This document shows positions 19,545 to 28,251 of a stretch of DNA of 64,000 nt, piece after piece. Source of the DNA: Streptomyces sp. MJM8645 (GTDB lineage Bacteria; Actinomycetota; Actinomycetes; Streptomycetales; Streptomycetaceae); NCBI RefSeq assembly GCF_001625365.1, contig NZ_LJJF01000001.1:3232501-3296500 (forward strand), given 5' to 3'. The translations under genes and the position numbers were made by a program. The notes below the pieces were generated by a model, which saw only the letters and a list, made by a program, of their open reading frames with translations, was not told the origin of the DNA and did no database searches. Numbering within the stretch: the stretch's first letter is position 1; each line of letters begins with the position of its first letter.

Positions 19545-21065
19545 TCAGCGGCCCAGCACCGCCCGCATCACCGAGCGGGCGATCGGCGCGGCCAACCCGC
19601 CGCCGGTGACGTCCGTGGCGTCACTGTCCGCGATCACCACGGCCACCGCCACCGGCGGCACCGCGTCCGAGCCGGCGGGCTTGGCCCAGGAGATGAACCA
19701 GGCGTACGGCGTCCCGCTGTTGTCCACCCCGTGCTGCGCGGTGCCGGTCTTCCCGCCGACCACCGCGCCGCCGATCCGGGCGTTGCCGCCGGTGCCGTTC
19801 TCCACCACGTCGGTCATCAGCTTCTGCACCTGCCCGGCCACCGCCGGGGTCATCGCCCGCCGGTACACGGCGGGTTTCATCAGCTGCACCGCGGTGCCGT
19901 CGCCCTTCGTCAGCTTGTCCACGAGTTGTGGGCGCATCACCGTCCCGTCGTTGGCGATCCCGGCCGCGACCATCGCCATCACCAGCGGGGTGGCCGCGGT
20001 GTCGAACTGCCCGATCGAGGAGAGCGCCACCTGCGACTGGTTCATCGTGGTGTCGAAGTTGGACCGGGCCGGGCGCACCGGCATGTCCAGCCTGGCGTCG
20101 TTGAAGCCGAAGTTCTCGGCCATCGCGACCATCGGGCCCAGCCCGGTCCGCACCCCGAGGTAGCCCAGCACGCTGTTGCAGCTGTAGACCATCGCGGTGT
20201 CCAGCGACTGGCCGGGCCGGTCGCATGCCGAGGTGTCGTTGACCAGCGGCGTGGTCGTCCCGGGCAGCACGTACGGGAACGGCGCGTCGGTCGGCGCATC
20301 GGGGTCGGTGACCACGCCGGCCGCGAGCGCGGCCGCCGCCGTGACCACCTTGAAGGTCGAGCCCGGCGGGTAGGTCTGGCGCAGCGCCCGGTTGAGCATC
20401 GGCTGGTCGGTGTCGGACTGCAGCCGGTTCCAGGCGGCCTGATCGGCCGCGGCGGAGCCGGCGAAGCTGCCCGGGTCGTAGGACGGCGTGCTGGCCAGGG
20501 CGAGGATCCGGCCGGTGGCCGGCTCGATCGCGGCCACCGCGCCCTTCTGGCTGCCGAGCCCGCGCACCGCGGCCTCCTGGGCGGCCCGGTTCAGGGTGGT
20601 GTAGACGTCCCCGCCGGGGTTCTGCCTGCGGGCGACGGCGTCCCAGACCGCCCAGCCGGCCAGCCTGCTGTCCGTCCCGGACAGCAGGTCGTCCTCGACC
20701 CCCTCCAGCTGGGTGTTGCCGTACGCCTGCGAGGCGAAGCCGGTGACGGCCGCGTACGTCGGGCCGTCGGTGTAGGTGCGCTTGTAGTCGTACCGGCCGC
20801 CGGTGGGCTCGGAGCCGGTCACGGTGTCCGCGCCGACCCGGATGTTGCCGCGCGGCTGCGAGTACCGCTCGATGGTGAGCCGCTGGTTGGCGGAGTTGTG
20901 GTTGAGGTCCTCGGCCTGGAACACCTGCACCCGGGTGGCCTGGACGCACAGCGCCGCGACCAGCAGCAGGCAGAAGACGCCCGCGCGGCGCCCGGTGACG
21001 GAGATGCCGGGCAGGCCCTGCGGCCCGTTGCCCCGGGCGCGCGGACGGGAGCGGGTGCGCGCCAT
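19545..21065 (-). CDS. penicillin-binding protein 2 (PbpA-type class B transpeptidase)
   Basis: The 506-residue protein has a basic N-terminus, one anchor helix (about residues 27-45) and a short non-catalytic domain (PRGNIRVG). The transpeptidase domain has SxxK at Ser236 (GSTFK), SxN at Ser295-Cys-Asn297 and KTG at Lys439 (GGKTGTAQ). It crosslinks septal or elongation peptidoglycan. The ATG (21065) overlaps the stop of the upstream FtsW/RodA gene by one base, so glycosyltransferase and transpeptidase are made as a coupled pair, as for other SEDS-bPBP partners in actinobacteria. Confidence 0.93.
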   Translation of the reverse strand: MARTRSRPRARGNGPQGLPGISVTGRRAGVFCLLLVAALCVQATRVQVFQAEDLNHNSANQRLTIERYSQPRGNIRVGADTVTGSEPTGGRYDYKRTYTDGPTYAAVTGFASQAYGNTQLEGVEDDLLSGTDSRLAGWAVWDAVARRQNPGGDVYTTLNRAAQEAAVRGLGSQKGAVAAIEPATGRILALASTPSYDPGSFAGSAAADQAAWNRLQSDTDQPMLNRALRQTYPPGSTFKVVTAAAALAAGVVTDPDAPTDAPFPYVLPGTTTPLVNDTSACDRPGQSLDTAMVYSCNSVLGYLGVRTGLGPMVAMAENFGFNDARLDMPVRPARSNFDTTMNQSQVALSSIGQFDTAATPLVMAMVAAGIANDGTVMRPQLVDKLTKGDGTAVQLMKPAVYRRAMTPAVAGQVQKLMTDVVENGTGGNARIGGAVVGGKTGTAQHGVDNSGTPYAWFISWAKPAGSDAVPPVAVAVVIADSDATDVTGGGLAAPIARSVMRAVLGR

Positions 21066-22447
21066 CAGTCCTCCTCCGACCCGGACGCGGACGGGGCTGG
21101 GACCGGGGCCGGGGCCGGCCGGCGCGCGATGTCGCTCATCCGCACCAGCAACGCCACGATGATCCAGTTGGTGACCACCGAGGAGCCGCCCTGCGCGACG
21201 AACGGCAGCGTCATCCCGGTCAGCGGGATGAGGTCGAGCACCCCGCCGGCCACCACGAACACCTGGAGGCCGACGATCGCGGCCAGCCCGATCGCCAGCA
21301 GCCGCCCGAACGGGTCGCGCAGCGCGATGCCCGTCCGGAACCCCCGGGAGATCAGCAGCGCGTACAGCAGGAACACCGCGACGAGCCCGGTCAGGCCGAG
21401 TTCCTCGCCGATGGTGGCGAGGATGAAGTCCGACTTGGCGGCGAAGCCGATCAGCACCGAGTGCCCGTTGCCGAGCCCGGTGCCCAGTTCCCCTCCCCAG
21501 GCGAAGGCGAACAGCGACTGGGCGATCTGGTTGGCGCCCTTGCCCGCCGCGATCGAGCCCAGCGGGTCCAGCCAGTCCGTCACGCGGCTGTGCACGTGCG
21601 GCGAGAGCCAGCCCACCGTGGCCGCCCCGACCGTCGCCAGGGCCAGCCCGATCACGATCCACCCGGTGCGCGCGGTGGCCACGTACAGCATCACCACGAA
21701 CAGGCCGAAGAACAGCAGCGAGGTGCCGAGGTCCGTCTCCAGCACCAGGACGCCGACGAACGCCGCCCAGATCAGCAGCACCGGCCCGAGCACCCGGCCG
21801 CGCGGCAGCTGCCAGCGCCAGACCCGGCGGCCGGTGAGCGCCAGCGCGTCCCGGTGCACCGCCAGGTAGGCGGCGAAGAAGACGGCCAGCAGGATCTTGG
21901 CGAACTCCCCCGGCTGGAAGGACAGCGGCCCGATGACGATCCAGATCCGCGAGCCGTACACCGGGGGGAAGAAGATCGGCAGCACCAGCAGGACCAGCGC
22001 CACCAGCGCCCCGAGGTAGGCGTACCGCTGCAGCCGCCGGTGGTCGCGCACCAGCAGCACGACCGCGATGAACAGCGCCACCCCCAGGCTCGACCAGAGC
22101 AGCTGGGTGGAGGCCGCGCCGGCGCCCGAGGTGGCGCGGTCCAGCCGGTAGATCACCACCAGCCCGATCCCGTTGAGCAGCACCGCGATCGGCAGCAGCA
22201 GCGGGTCCGCGTACCGGGCCCGCCGACGGACCACGGCGTGCGCCAGCAGGGCGAGCACGCCGAGCGCGGCGCCGTACTCGGCCGCGCCGGCCGGCACCCT
22301 GCCGTCCAGGTTGACGCCGACCTCGACGTAGCCGAACACGGCGATCAGCACGGCGGCCAGGACCAGCAGCAGCTCGGTGGTGCGCCTGGTCGGCACCGGC
22401 CGGCTCGGCCGGGCTGCGGTTCTCGTCACGGCGGGGGGTGTCGCCAC
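21065..22447 (-). CDS. FtsW/RodA/SpoVE (SEDS) peptidoglycan glycosyltransferase
   Basis: The 460-residue protein has about ten helices. SEDS hallmarks are present: the LSFQPGEFAKILL segment, LVLETDLGTSLLFFG (the Glu-Thr-Asp around the catalytic aspartate), GELGTGLGNGHSVLIGFAAKSDFILATIGEELG and LPLTGMTLPFVAQGGSS-like end motifs. SEDS proteins polymerise lipid II in complex with a class B PBP, here the next gene. GTG 22447 has AGGACGG upstream; alternatives further upstream would add a non-conserved tail. It resembles the extra FtsW-like gene (sfr) of Streptomyces rather than the dcw-cluster ftsW. Confidence 0.93.
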   Translation of the reverse strand: MATPPAVTRTAARPSRPVPTRRTTELLLVLAAVLIAVFGYVEVGVNLDGRVPAGAAEYGAALGVLALLAHAVVRRRARYADPLLLPIAVLLNGIGLVVIYRLDRATSGAGAASTQLLWSSLGVALFIAVVLLVRDHRRLQRYAYLGALVALVLLVLPIFFPPVYGSRIWIVIGPLSFQPGEFAKILLAVFFAAYLAVHRDALALTGRRVWRWQLPRGRVLGPVLLIWAAFVGVLVLETDLGTSLLFFGLFVVMLYVATARTGWIVIGLALATVGAATVGWLSPHVHSRVTDWLDPLGSIAAGKGANQIAQSLFAFAWGGELGTGLGNGHSVLIGFAAKSDFILATIGEELGLTGLVAVFLLYALLISRGFRTGIALRDPFGRLLAIGLAAIVGLQVFVVAGGVLDLIPLTGMTLPFVAQGGSSVVTNWIIVALLVRMSDIARRPAPAPVPAPSASGSEED

Positions 22448-22509
22448 GGACCGTCCTGGGGGTCGCGGGGAGCCGGAGCGCTGTTCCGGGGGGATGCCAA
22501 TCGGGATGG

Positions 22510-22550
22510 ACCGGCGACACGAAGCCGGTTCACCCAGGTTCGTCACCCTA
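22510..22550 (-). promoter_or_regulatory. promoter and leader hairpin upstream of the FtsW-like gene
   Basis: TAGGGT (22550-22545, minus strand) is a good -10 about 100 bases upstream of GTG 22447. A hairpin, ACCGGC (22510-22515) with GCCGGT (22524-22529), follows in the transcribed leader. I cannot assign it to a riboswitch class. Confidence 0.4.
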
Positions 22551-22616
22551 ACGAGCACTATCCATATTTATCGGCTTTTTGCTGCGGTGTGTCCGCTCTT
22601 GGCGTGAATCCTCCGC

Positions 22617-23315
22617 TCACTCGGGCCGCCGTCCGGCCAACGCCGCCGCCCCGGCCGCCGCCGCCCCGGCCGCCGCCGCGGCCAGCAGGACGGCGGCGAG
22701 CGGCAGTTCCGCCCACGGCACGGCGACCCGGCCGGTGCGGGCCGCGGAAACCAGACCGCGGACCGCCGCGTTGGCCGGCGAGAGCGGCGCCACCAGCTCC
22801 AGCGCGGCCAGCACCAGCGCCACCGCGATGCCGTACTGCGGCCGCGCCAGCACCGGCCGGTTCGCCAGCGCCCCGGCCGCCACCCCCAGCAGCACGCACA
22901 CCACCGCGGCCGACGCCCCGGCCGCCAGCGCCGGTCCGGCCGGCGGCTGCCGCTCCACCCCCGGGTTGGCCACCGTCCCGCTCAGCCACCACAGCGCCGC
23001 CACCTCGGCCGCCGCCAGCGCCAGCCCGGCCGTCAGCGCCGCCAGCAGCGCGCCCAGGTGCACCCGCAGCGGCCCCGCCGCCGCGACCAGGCAGGCCCGC
23101 GAGGCCGGCGGCTCCGCCCCGAGCACGCTGCGCACGTACCAGGCGCTCACCGGCAGCAGCACGGCCGCGCCGTAGCCGAGGTCACCCAGCAGCGGGTTGC
23201 CCGCCGACACGCCCACCACCAGCAGCAGCGCGTACCCCAGGAACGGCGGCAGCCAGGCGTGCGAGCGCACCAGCAGTTCCAGGTGGTACCGGGTCAGCGC
23301 TCCGAGCTGCCTCAC
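22617..23315 (-). CDS. ABC transporter integral membrane protein
   Basis: The 232-residue, very Ala/Leu-rich protein has about six hydrophobic helices and no other motif, as expected for a small ABC-2-like exporter subunit. GTG 23315 overlaps the stop of the ATPase gene by four bases (GTGA), so the two are coupled. The extreme C-terminus is an Ala-run with GCC/GCG repeats. The substrate is unknown. Confidence 0.8.
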   Translation of the reverse strand: MRQLGALTRYHLELLVRSHAWLPPFLGYALLLVVGVSAGNPLLGDLGYGAAVLLPVSAWYVRSVLGAEPPASRACLVAAAGPLRVHLGALLAALTAGLALAAAEVAALWWLSGTVANPGVERQPPAGPALAAGASAAVVCVLLGVAAGALANRPVLARPQYGIAVALVLAALELVAPLSPANAAVRGLVSAARTGRVAVPWAELPLAAVLLAAAAAGAAAAGAAALAGRRPE

Positions 23316-24160
23316 CGCTGCCCCTCCCGCTGCCGTACCGCCAGCACCCGGACGACCGGGCGGCCGAGCAGCAGCCGGCGCAGCAGCGCGTCCGTGTGCG
23401 CGGCCGGCACGGTCAGCCGCACGACCGTGCCGGCCAGCGGGGTGAGCCGCGGCGCCCCGGGCAGCCGGGGCGGCAGCGGGGTGCCGTCCGGGACGTCCAC
23501 CTCGACCTCCATCGTCGGGCCGCCGCCGTCCGGCGCGGGCCCCGCCTCCTCGGCGGGCCGCAGCGCGCCGTCCGCGCCGACCCGGTAGGCGGCGCTGGTC
23601 AGCCCGGCCAGCCGGGCCGGGTCGTGGTCGACGAACAGCACCGCCCCGCCGTCCGCCGCCCGCTCGGCGGCCGCCTCGTCCAGCACCGCCCTGGCGTCGG
23701 GGTCGAGCCCGGTCCACGCCTCGTCCAGCAGCAGGACCGGGGCCTCCGCGAGCAGCGCCTGCGCGACCGCGACCTTCTGGCAGGTGCCCTTCGACAGCCG
23801 GCTCAGCGGCGTGCCCGCCCGGTCCGCGATGCCGAAGCGGTCCAGCCAGTCCCCGGCCCGCCGCCGCGCCCGCTCGGCCGACAGCCCGTGCACCCGGCCC
23901 ACCCGCAGCAGGTACGAGGCGGCGTCGAACGGCAGCGCGGGCGGGAAGCGTTCTGGCACGTACGCGGCACCGCCCGGGCGGGCCACCCGCCCGGCGGTCG
24001 GCCGCTCGATCCCGGCCGCCAGCCGGAGCAGCGTCGACTTGCCGCTCCCGTTCGCCCCGGCGATCCGCACCAACTCCCCCGGCCCGACCGCGAGATCGAC
24101 CCCGCACAGGACCCACCGCCCGCGCCGCCCGTACCGTTTGCCGACCCCCGTCAGCTCCAC
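23312..24160 (-). CDS. ABC transporter ATP-binding protein
   Basis: The protein, about 282 residues, has one ABC domain: Walker A GANGSGKST (about residues 34-42), a signature LSKGTCQK in place of LSGGQ and Walker B VLLLDEAWTGLDPDA. The Walker B carries DEAW where DEPT is usual. A C-terminal extension (from about residue 200) contains an MEVEVDVPDG segment, with Pro-rich and VVRLTVPAAHTDALLRRLL segments that may regulate the domain. It pairs with the overlapping permease gene. GTG 24160 was chosen because the ABC domain begins at once; longer forms from upstream ATG are possible. Confidence 0.85.
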   Translation of the reverse strand: MELTGVGKRYGRRGRWVLCGVDLAVGPGELVRIAGANGSGKSTLLRLAAGIERPTAGRVARPGGAAYVPERFPPALPFDAASYLLRVGRVHGLSAERARRRAGDWLDRFGIADRAGTPLSRLSKGTCQKVAVAQALLAEAPVLLLDEAWTGLDPDARAVLDEAAAERAADGGAVLFVDHDPARLAGLTSAAYRVGADGALRPAEEAGPAPDGGGPTMEVEVDVPDGTPLPPRLPGAPRLTPLAGTVVRLTVPAAHTDALLRRLLLGRPVVRVLAVRQREGQR

Positions 24161-24309
24161 CGCGCCCCCACTCCCGCCCGGACTCGCACGAAACCCGCAC
24201 GGAAGGCTATCCAGCCCGGGTAGGGCGGACGTAAGTCCTCGCAGCCCCGACGGCCTTTCCATGCACCGGAGTTCACGCCGCGGCGGGGTGACGCACGATC
24301 CGGTCTCGT

Positions 24310-24346
24310 TTGGCCATCGCGAACTGATGATCCCTAGGATCACCGG
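24310..24346 (+). promoter_or_regulatory. leaderless promoter for the VWA gene
   Basis: The -10 box TAGGAT (24335-24340) lies 6 bases before GTG 24347, with a -35-like TTGGCC at 24310-24315. No ribosome site precedes the GTG, so a leaderless transcript is likely. Confidence 0.55.
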
Positions 24347-25666
24347 GTGACTACCGGACGACGACCAAAGACCAGGCTCGGCAGCCTGCTGGGCGCCCTG
24401 GCGATAACGGGCGCCTCGCTGCTCATCGGCCTGCCCGCCCACGCCGACGAACCATCAGCCGGAGCCGCCGCGCCCAAGGAGGCCCCCAGGGTCGACCTCG
24501 TCCTGGACGTCAGCGGCTCCATGAACGAGCGGGACATCCAGGGCAAGAGCCGGATCTCGGTGGCCCAGCAGTCGCTGAACGACGTGATCGACGCGCTGCC
24601 CGCGGAGACCGAGTTCGGCATCCGCACCCTGGGCGCGAACTACCCCGGCAACGACAAGACCCAGGGCTGCCAGGACACCAAGCAGCTGTACCCGGTCGGC
24701 AAGACCAACAAGGTCGAGGCCAAGACCGCCATCGCCACCCTGCGGCCCACCGGCTGGACCCCGATCGGCCTGGCCCTGCGCGGCGCGGCCCAGGACCTCG
24801 GCAAGGGCGAGACCACCCGCCGGGTGGTGCTGATCACCGACGGCGAGGACACCTGCACCCCGCCGGACCCCTGCGACGTCGCCCGTGAACTCGCCTCCCA
24901 GGGCATCCACCTGGTCGTCGACACCCTCGGCCTGGCCCACGACGACAAGACCCGCCAGCAGCTGCTCTGCATCGCCAACGCGACCGGCGGCACCTACACC
25001 GACGTCCGCACCCAGGAGCAGCTCACCGACAAGGTGAAGCAGCTGGTCGACCGCTCCAACGACACCTACGCGGCCACCCCGGTGAAGACCTCCGGCGCCG
25101 ACAAGTGCGAGAGCGCCCCGGTGCTCGCCCCGGGCGTGTACAGCGACCGCGAGAAGTTCTCCGAGCACCGCGTCTACAAGGTCCCGGTCAAGTCCGGCCA
25201 GGAGCTGCGCGCCTCGGTCAGCGTCGGCCTGGACCGCGCGGTGGCCCGGGACTACGGCGTCCTGCTGCAGGCCACCAGCGCGACCGGCCAGGAGCTGGTC
25301 CGCGGCACCGACGCCGGCAGCAGCCGCACCGACGTGATCTCCACCGGCCTGCGCTGGTCCACCAGCGACTCCAAGGGCTACATCACCACCGGCCCGACCT
25401 CCTCGTCGAGCGCCAAGCCGGAGACCACCGTCTGCCTGGTCGTCAGCAACTCGCTGGCCCCGCAGGCCGGCGTCCAGGCCGACCCCGGCCTGCCGCTGGA
25501 GCTGACCGTCGACCTGGCCACCGCCTCGTCCGCCCCTGAGGGTGCGGCGATGGGCCTGGGCCGCGGCTGGATCCTGCTGCTCACCCTCACCCTCGCCGGG
25601 CTGCTGTTCGGCCTGGTGTTCGGCTGGATCGCCCGCTGGCGGATCTCTGTCTGGCGGGAGAACTGA
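24347..25666 (+). CDS. membrane-anchored von Willebrand factor A domain protein
   Basis: This 439-residue secreted protein has a signal peptide (residues 1-33, ending AHA). A VWA domain follows with a complete MIDAS: DVSGS (Asp54, Ser56, Ser58), the Thr in TGWTP and the Asp in TDGED. Several cysteines lie in the VWA domain (around GCQDTK, DTCTPPDPC). A beta-rich domain (about 250-400) follows, then a C-terminal helix (GWILLLTLTLAGLLFGLVFGW) with a short basic cytoplasmic tail. It probably binds a ligand at the cell surface through a metal ion. It begins a two-gene unit with the next gene, 2 bases downstream. Confidence 0.88.
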   Translation: MTTGRRPKTRLGSLLGALAITGASLLIGLPAHADEPSAGAAAPKEAPRVDLVLDVSGSMNERDIQGKSRISVAQQSLNDVIDALPAETEFGIRTLGANYPGNDKTQGCQDTKQLYPVGKTNKVEAKTAIATLRPTGWTPIGLALRGAAQDLGKGETTRRVVLITDGEDTCTPPDPCDVARELASQGIHLVVDTLGLAHDDKTRQQLLCIANATGGTYTDVRTQEQLTDKVKQLVDRSNDTYAATPVKTSGADKCESAPVLAPGVYSDREKFSEHRVYKVPVKSGQELRASVSVGLDRAVARDYGVLLQATSATGQELVRGTDAGSSRTDVISTGLRWSTSDSKGYITTGPTSSSSAKPETTVCLVVSNSLAPQAGVQADPGLPLELTVDLATASSAPEGAAMGLGRGWILLLTLTLAGLLFGLVFGWIARWRISVWREN

Positions 25667-25668
25667 CC

Positions 25669-26568
25669 ATGCGACCGACCACACGATCGACCACGCGCAC
25701 GACCCTTCGCGGCGCCCTCGCCGCCCTCGCCCTGCTGCCCGCCCTCGCGCTGGCCGCCCCGGCCGCCTCCGCCGCCTCCCCCTCGCCCTCGGCGAGCGCG
25801 AGCGGCGCCCCGGCCCCGGCCACCAAGGCCGGCACCTCCTTCCTGACCGCGACCAACCTCTCCCCCGGCCAGGACGCCAACGTCGCCGCCTCCACCGGTG
25901 ACTACCTGTACTGGGCGTTCGGCGCCTCCGAGGGCCAGACCCCGACGATCGGCCTGACCGTCAACCTGGCCCCCGCGACCGACCGGCACGGCCCGCAGAC
26001 CTGGTCCGCCGAGGTCTTCGACGGGCTCCGCCGCCGCCAGTCCTGCACCGCCGGCACCCAGAACGCCACCGGCGACCAGAACACCGGCACGCTCACGCTG
26101 AGCTGCACCCTGCGTGAGATCCGCTCCTGGGCCGAGCCGTGGTCCGGCGACCCGCTGCCCGGCACCTACTACGTGCGGCTCTCGGTCAGCGACGTCCCGC
26201 AGCCCGACCTGGGCCTGGCCACCTCCGTCCAGCTGCACGTCAGCGCCAAGGGCAACGCGGACAACGCCCAGCCGGAGGGCGGCGAGCTCAAGGCCCCGCT
26301 GGTCCCGCCGGCCGGCGGCGGCGCCAGCACCGCCAAGGCGGCCGCCCCGGTGGCGGCCGAGGAGCACTGGTACACCGGCTGGTTCTCCGGCTGGAACAGC
26401 CGCTGGTACTGGACCATCGGCGGCGGCGCCCTGGCCGCCCTGGCAGGCGTCCTGGGCTACAACCTGACCCGGCACCCGCGCGGCTACCGCCCGCCCCGCT
26501 ACGGCGCCGTCCCGCCGCAGTCCGGCGCCCCCCAGCCCGGCCCCTACGCCGGCTCCCAGCGCCCCTGA
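25669..26568 (+). CDS. secreted/anchored partner of the VWA protein, unknown function
   Basis: The 299-residue protein has a twin-arginine-free signal peptide (residues 1-34), a Ser/Ala/Pro linker and a compact beta-rich domain with two cysteines (RQSCTAG and LSCTLRE). An Ala/Gly linker, an aromatic-rich membrane-proximal segment, one transmembrane helix (about 240-262) and a Pro/Tyr/Gly-rich cytoplasmic tail follow. Topology mirrors the VWA protein just upstream (2-base gap), so they likely form one surface complex. The beta domain resembles pre-peptidase C-terminal-type folds in composition, but I cannot assign it. Confidence 0.8.
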   Translation: MRPTTRSTTRTTLRGALAALALLPALALAAPAASAASPSPSASASGAPAPATKAGTSFLTATNLSPGQDANVAASTGDYLYWAFGASEGQTPTIGLTVNLAPATDRHGPQTWSAEVFDGLRRRQSCTAGTQNATGDQNTGTLTLSCTLREIRSWAEPWSGDPLPGTYYVRLSVSDVPQPDLGLATSVQLHVSAKGNADNAQPEGGELKAPLVPPAGGGASTAKAAAPVAAEEHWYTGWFSGWNSRWYWTIGGGALAALAGVLGYNLTRHPRGYRPPRYGAVPPQSGAPQPGPYAGSQRP

Positions 26569-26584
26569 CCCACCCCGCCCCACC

Positions 26585-26620
26585 CCGAGGGCCGGCCGGA
26601 TTCCCCCGGCCGGCCCTCGG
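26585..26620. terminator. terminator of the VWA operon
   Basis: A perfect 15-bp stem, CCGAGGGCCGGCCGG (26585-26599) with its complement at 26606-26620, has a 6-base loop. It starts 17 bases after the stop at 26568. Confidence 0.9.
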
Positions 26621-26761
26621 CCGTTCCCACTCCCGTTTCCGCTCCTGCTCCGGCTCCCGCTCCCGTCCGCGACCGACCGTCAGTTCACCGGCCCACCCCG
26701 CCGTGACGGTCGTCACACGGCCAACTCCCGCACCCGCGCGCCGGATCGACCCCGGACAACG

Positions 26762-26801
26762 CAGAAGCCCCGCCCGGTCTGACGACCGGGCGGGGCTTCT
26801 G
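26762..26801. terminator. terminator downstream of tRNA-Ala
   Basis: A perfect 17-bp stem, CAGAAGCCCCGCCCGGT (26762-26778) with 26785-26801, and a 6-base loop lie five bases beyond the tRNA 3' end on the minus strand. Confidence 0.9.
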
Positions 26802-26804
26802 TTG

Positions 26805-26880
<76 letters not shown>

Positions 26881-26962
26881 AACGAGAAGAAACTCTAGCA
26901 CCTTCCGGAGGGGGTCCGTGACCACCCCCGGGGATGCGGTGCTGGTCCGGGGGCCGGGGAGG

Positions 26963-28102
26963 TCACTCGTTGGCCGCGCGGGGGCGGGCGTCGGGGGCCG
27001 ACGGTTCGGCGTACTGGTCGAACAGCGGGGTGTTGCGGGCGGACTCGGCGGGGCGGCCCGCGGTCCAGGTGCCGGGGGCCGTCAGGTCGAGGCCGCGGGA
27101 GACCCGGGGGGCGACCGGCGCCGTGACGTACGTCGGCAGCGGGACGGGCACCGGTTCCCAGGAGTCCGGGCCGGCCGCTCCGCGCTCGCGCATGCCGTCG
27201 ACCCATTCCTCGTGCTCGGTCGCCTCGGCCACCGCTGAGGCGGACGGCGCCGAGGCGGACGGCGCGGAGACGGCGGCCTCGCCGGGGTCGGCGGCCAGCC
27301 GCAGGTGCGGGCGGCGTCCGGCCCGCCCCTCGGCGGCCGGGGCCTGGGCACGAGCCGGGGCGTGGGCCCGGACGTGGGGCTGGGTGTGGACCTGGGTGTG
27401 GGCCTGGGTGTCGACGGCCTCGGCGGGGACGCTCCGGGCCGCGGCGCGCTGCTGCTCGCGCTTGCGCAGCCGCTCGGCCGCCTGGGCGGCCCGGGCACGG
27501 TCGAGCTTCACCTCGTAGCGCTGGCGCTCCAGCTTGCGCAGGTGGCCGATGTACAGGGTGAGGAGGGTCGCCGGGACGGCCGGGACCCAGAGGAAGGCCA
27601 GTCCGGCCACCGCCGCGACCACGGCGCCGAGCGCGAAGGCCAGGAAGAGGGCGGTGACCATCCGGCGCCGGCGGGCCAGCAGCCGGGCCCGGCGCTGCGC
27701 CCCGCCGTGCGGCGCGGAGCCCGGACGCTCTCCCCGGGCACCCCGCTCGGGCGAGGGCGCGGTCGCGGACACCGGCACCGGCGCGGGTGGAGGCTCGACG
27801 GAGGCCGAGGACTCGGGCTCCACGACGGGCGGCGCGGAGTCCGCCGCGGGGTCGCCTGAGGCGGCCCCGTCCCGTCCGGGAGGGCCGTCGCTGCTGTGCT
27901 CGTCGTCACGCGGTTCGTCGCCCAGGGCCCGGGCTGCCCGCCGCTCCAGCCCCGAACGCCCGGCCAGCAGGCGGATGGCGGTGCTGAAGCGCTCCGTCGG
28001 GCGCGCCTCGTTGAGTTCGTCCTGCCTGCGGAGCCACATCGGCACCAGATAGGCGGCCCAGGCCCCTACGATGACGGCGTAGATAAGGCCGCTACTGCTC
28101 AC
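26963..28102 (-). CDS. sepX: SepX/GlpR-type divisome membrane protein
   Basis: The 379-residue protein has one N-terminal helix (residues 4-25, SGLIYAVIVGAWAAYLVPMW). A cytoplasmic Arg/Glu/Ser/Pro-rich linker follows, then a pair of helices at about 150-186 and a basic, coiled-coil-like segment (RKLERQRYEVKLDRARAAQ). The tail is long and disordered. This topology matches SepX of Streptomyces and GlpR of Corynebacterium, the membrane receptor for the gephyrin-like protein Glp. The neighbours (rimJ-like, moeA, galU, folate cyclo-ligase) match the corynebacterial glp-glpR locus. It is inferred to act in cell division and septation. The start is GTG 28102, apparently leaderless. Confidence 0.82.
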   Translation of the reverse strand: MSSSGLIYAVIVGAWAAYLVPMWLRRQDELNEARPTERFSTAIRLLAGRSGLERRAARALGDEPRDDEHSSDGPPGRDGAASGDPAADSAPPVVEPESSASVEPPPAPVPVSATAPSPERGARGERPGSAPHGGAQRRARLLARRRRMVTALFLAFALGAVVAAVAGLAFLWVPAVPATLLTLYIGHLRKLERQRYEVKLDRARAAQAAERLRKREQQRAAARSVPAEAVDTQAHTQVHTQPHVRAHAPARAQAPAAEGRAGRRPHLRLAADPGEAAVSAPSASAPSASAVAEATEHEEWVDGMRERGAAGPDSWEPVPVPLPTYVTAPVAPRVSRGLDLTAPGTWTAGRPAESARNTPLFDQYAEPSAPDARPRAANE

Positions 28103-28115
28103 GACCCACACCGTA
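28103..28115 (-). promoter_or_regulatory. leaderless promoter for sepX
   Basis: On the minus strand TACGGT (28115-28110) is followed by 7 bases and GTG 28102. A weak -35 (CTGCCA) lies 17 bases further upstream. No ribosome site is seen. Confidence 0.5.
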
Positions 28116-28251
28116 CGGGCGCCGGGAAGGCCTGGCAGCAATTTGGCTCGGCGTGTCGTGTGATCAAGCTGATTCTCCGACTATTTTGCCGGTATTTGTG
28201 CCAGTCCGCCGTCGCGGCGATGCCATATCGATATTTGATTCGAACATATAT

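Noticed and set aside
22440..22560. Riboswitch (c-di-AMP type) upstream of the FtsW-like gene
   Set aside because: Only one short hairpin is visible and I cannot match the conserved core. Treated as an ordinary leader.
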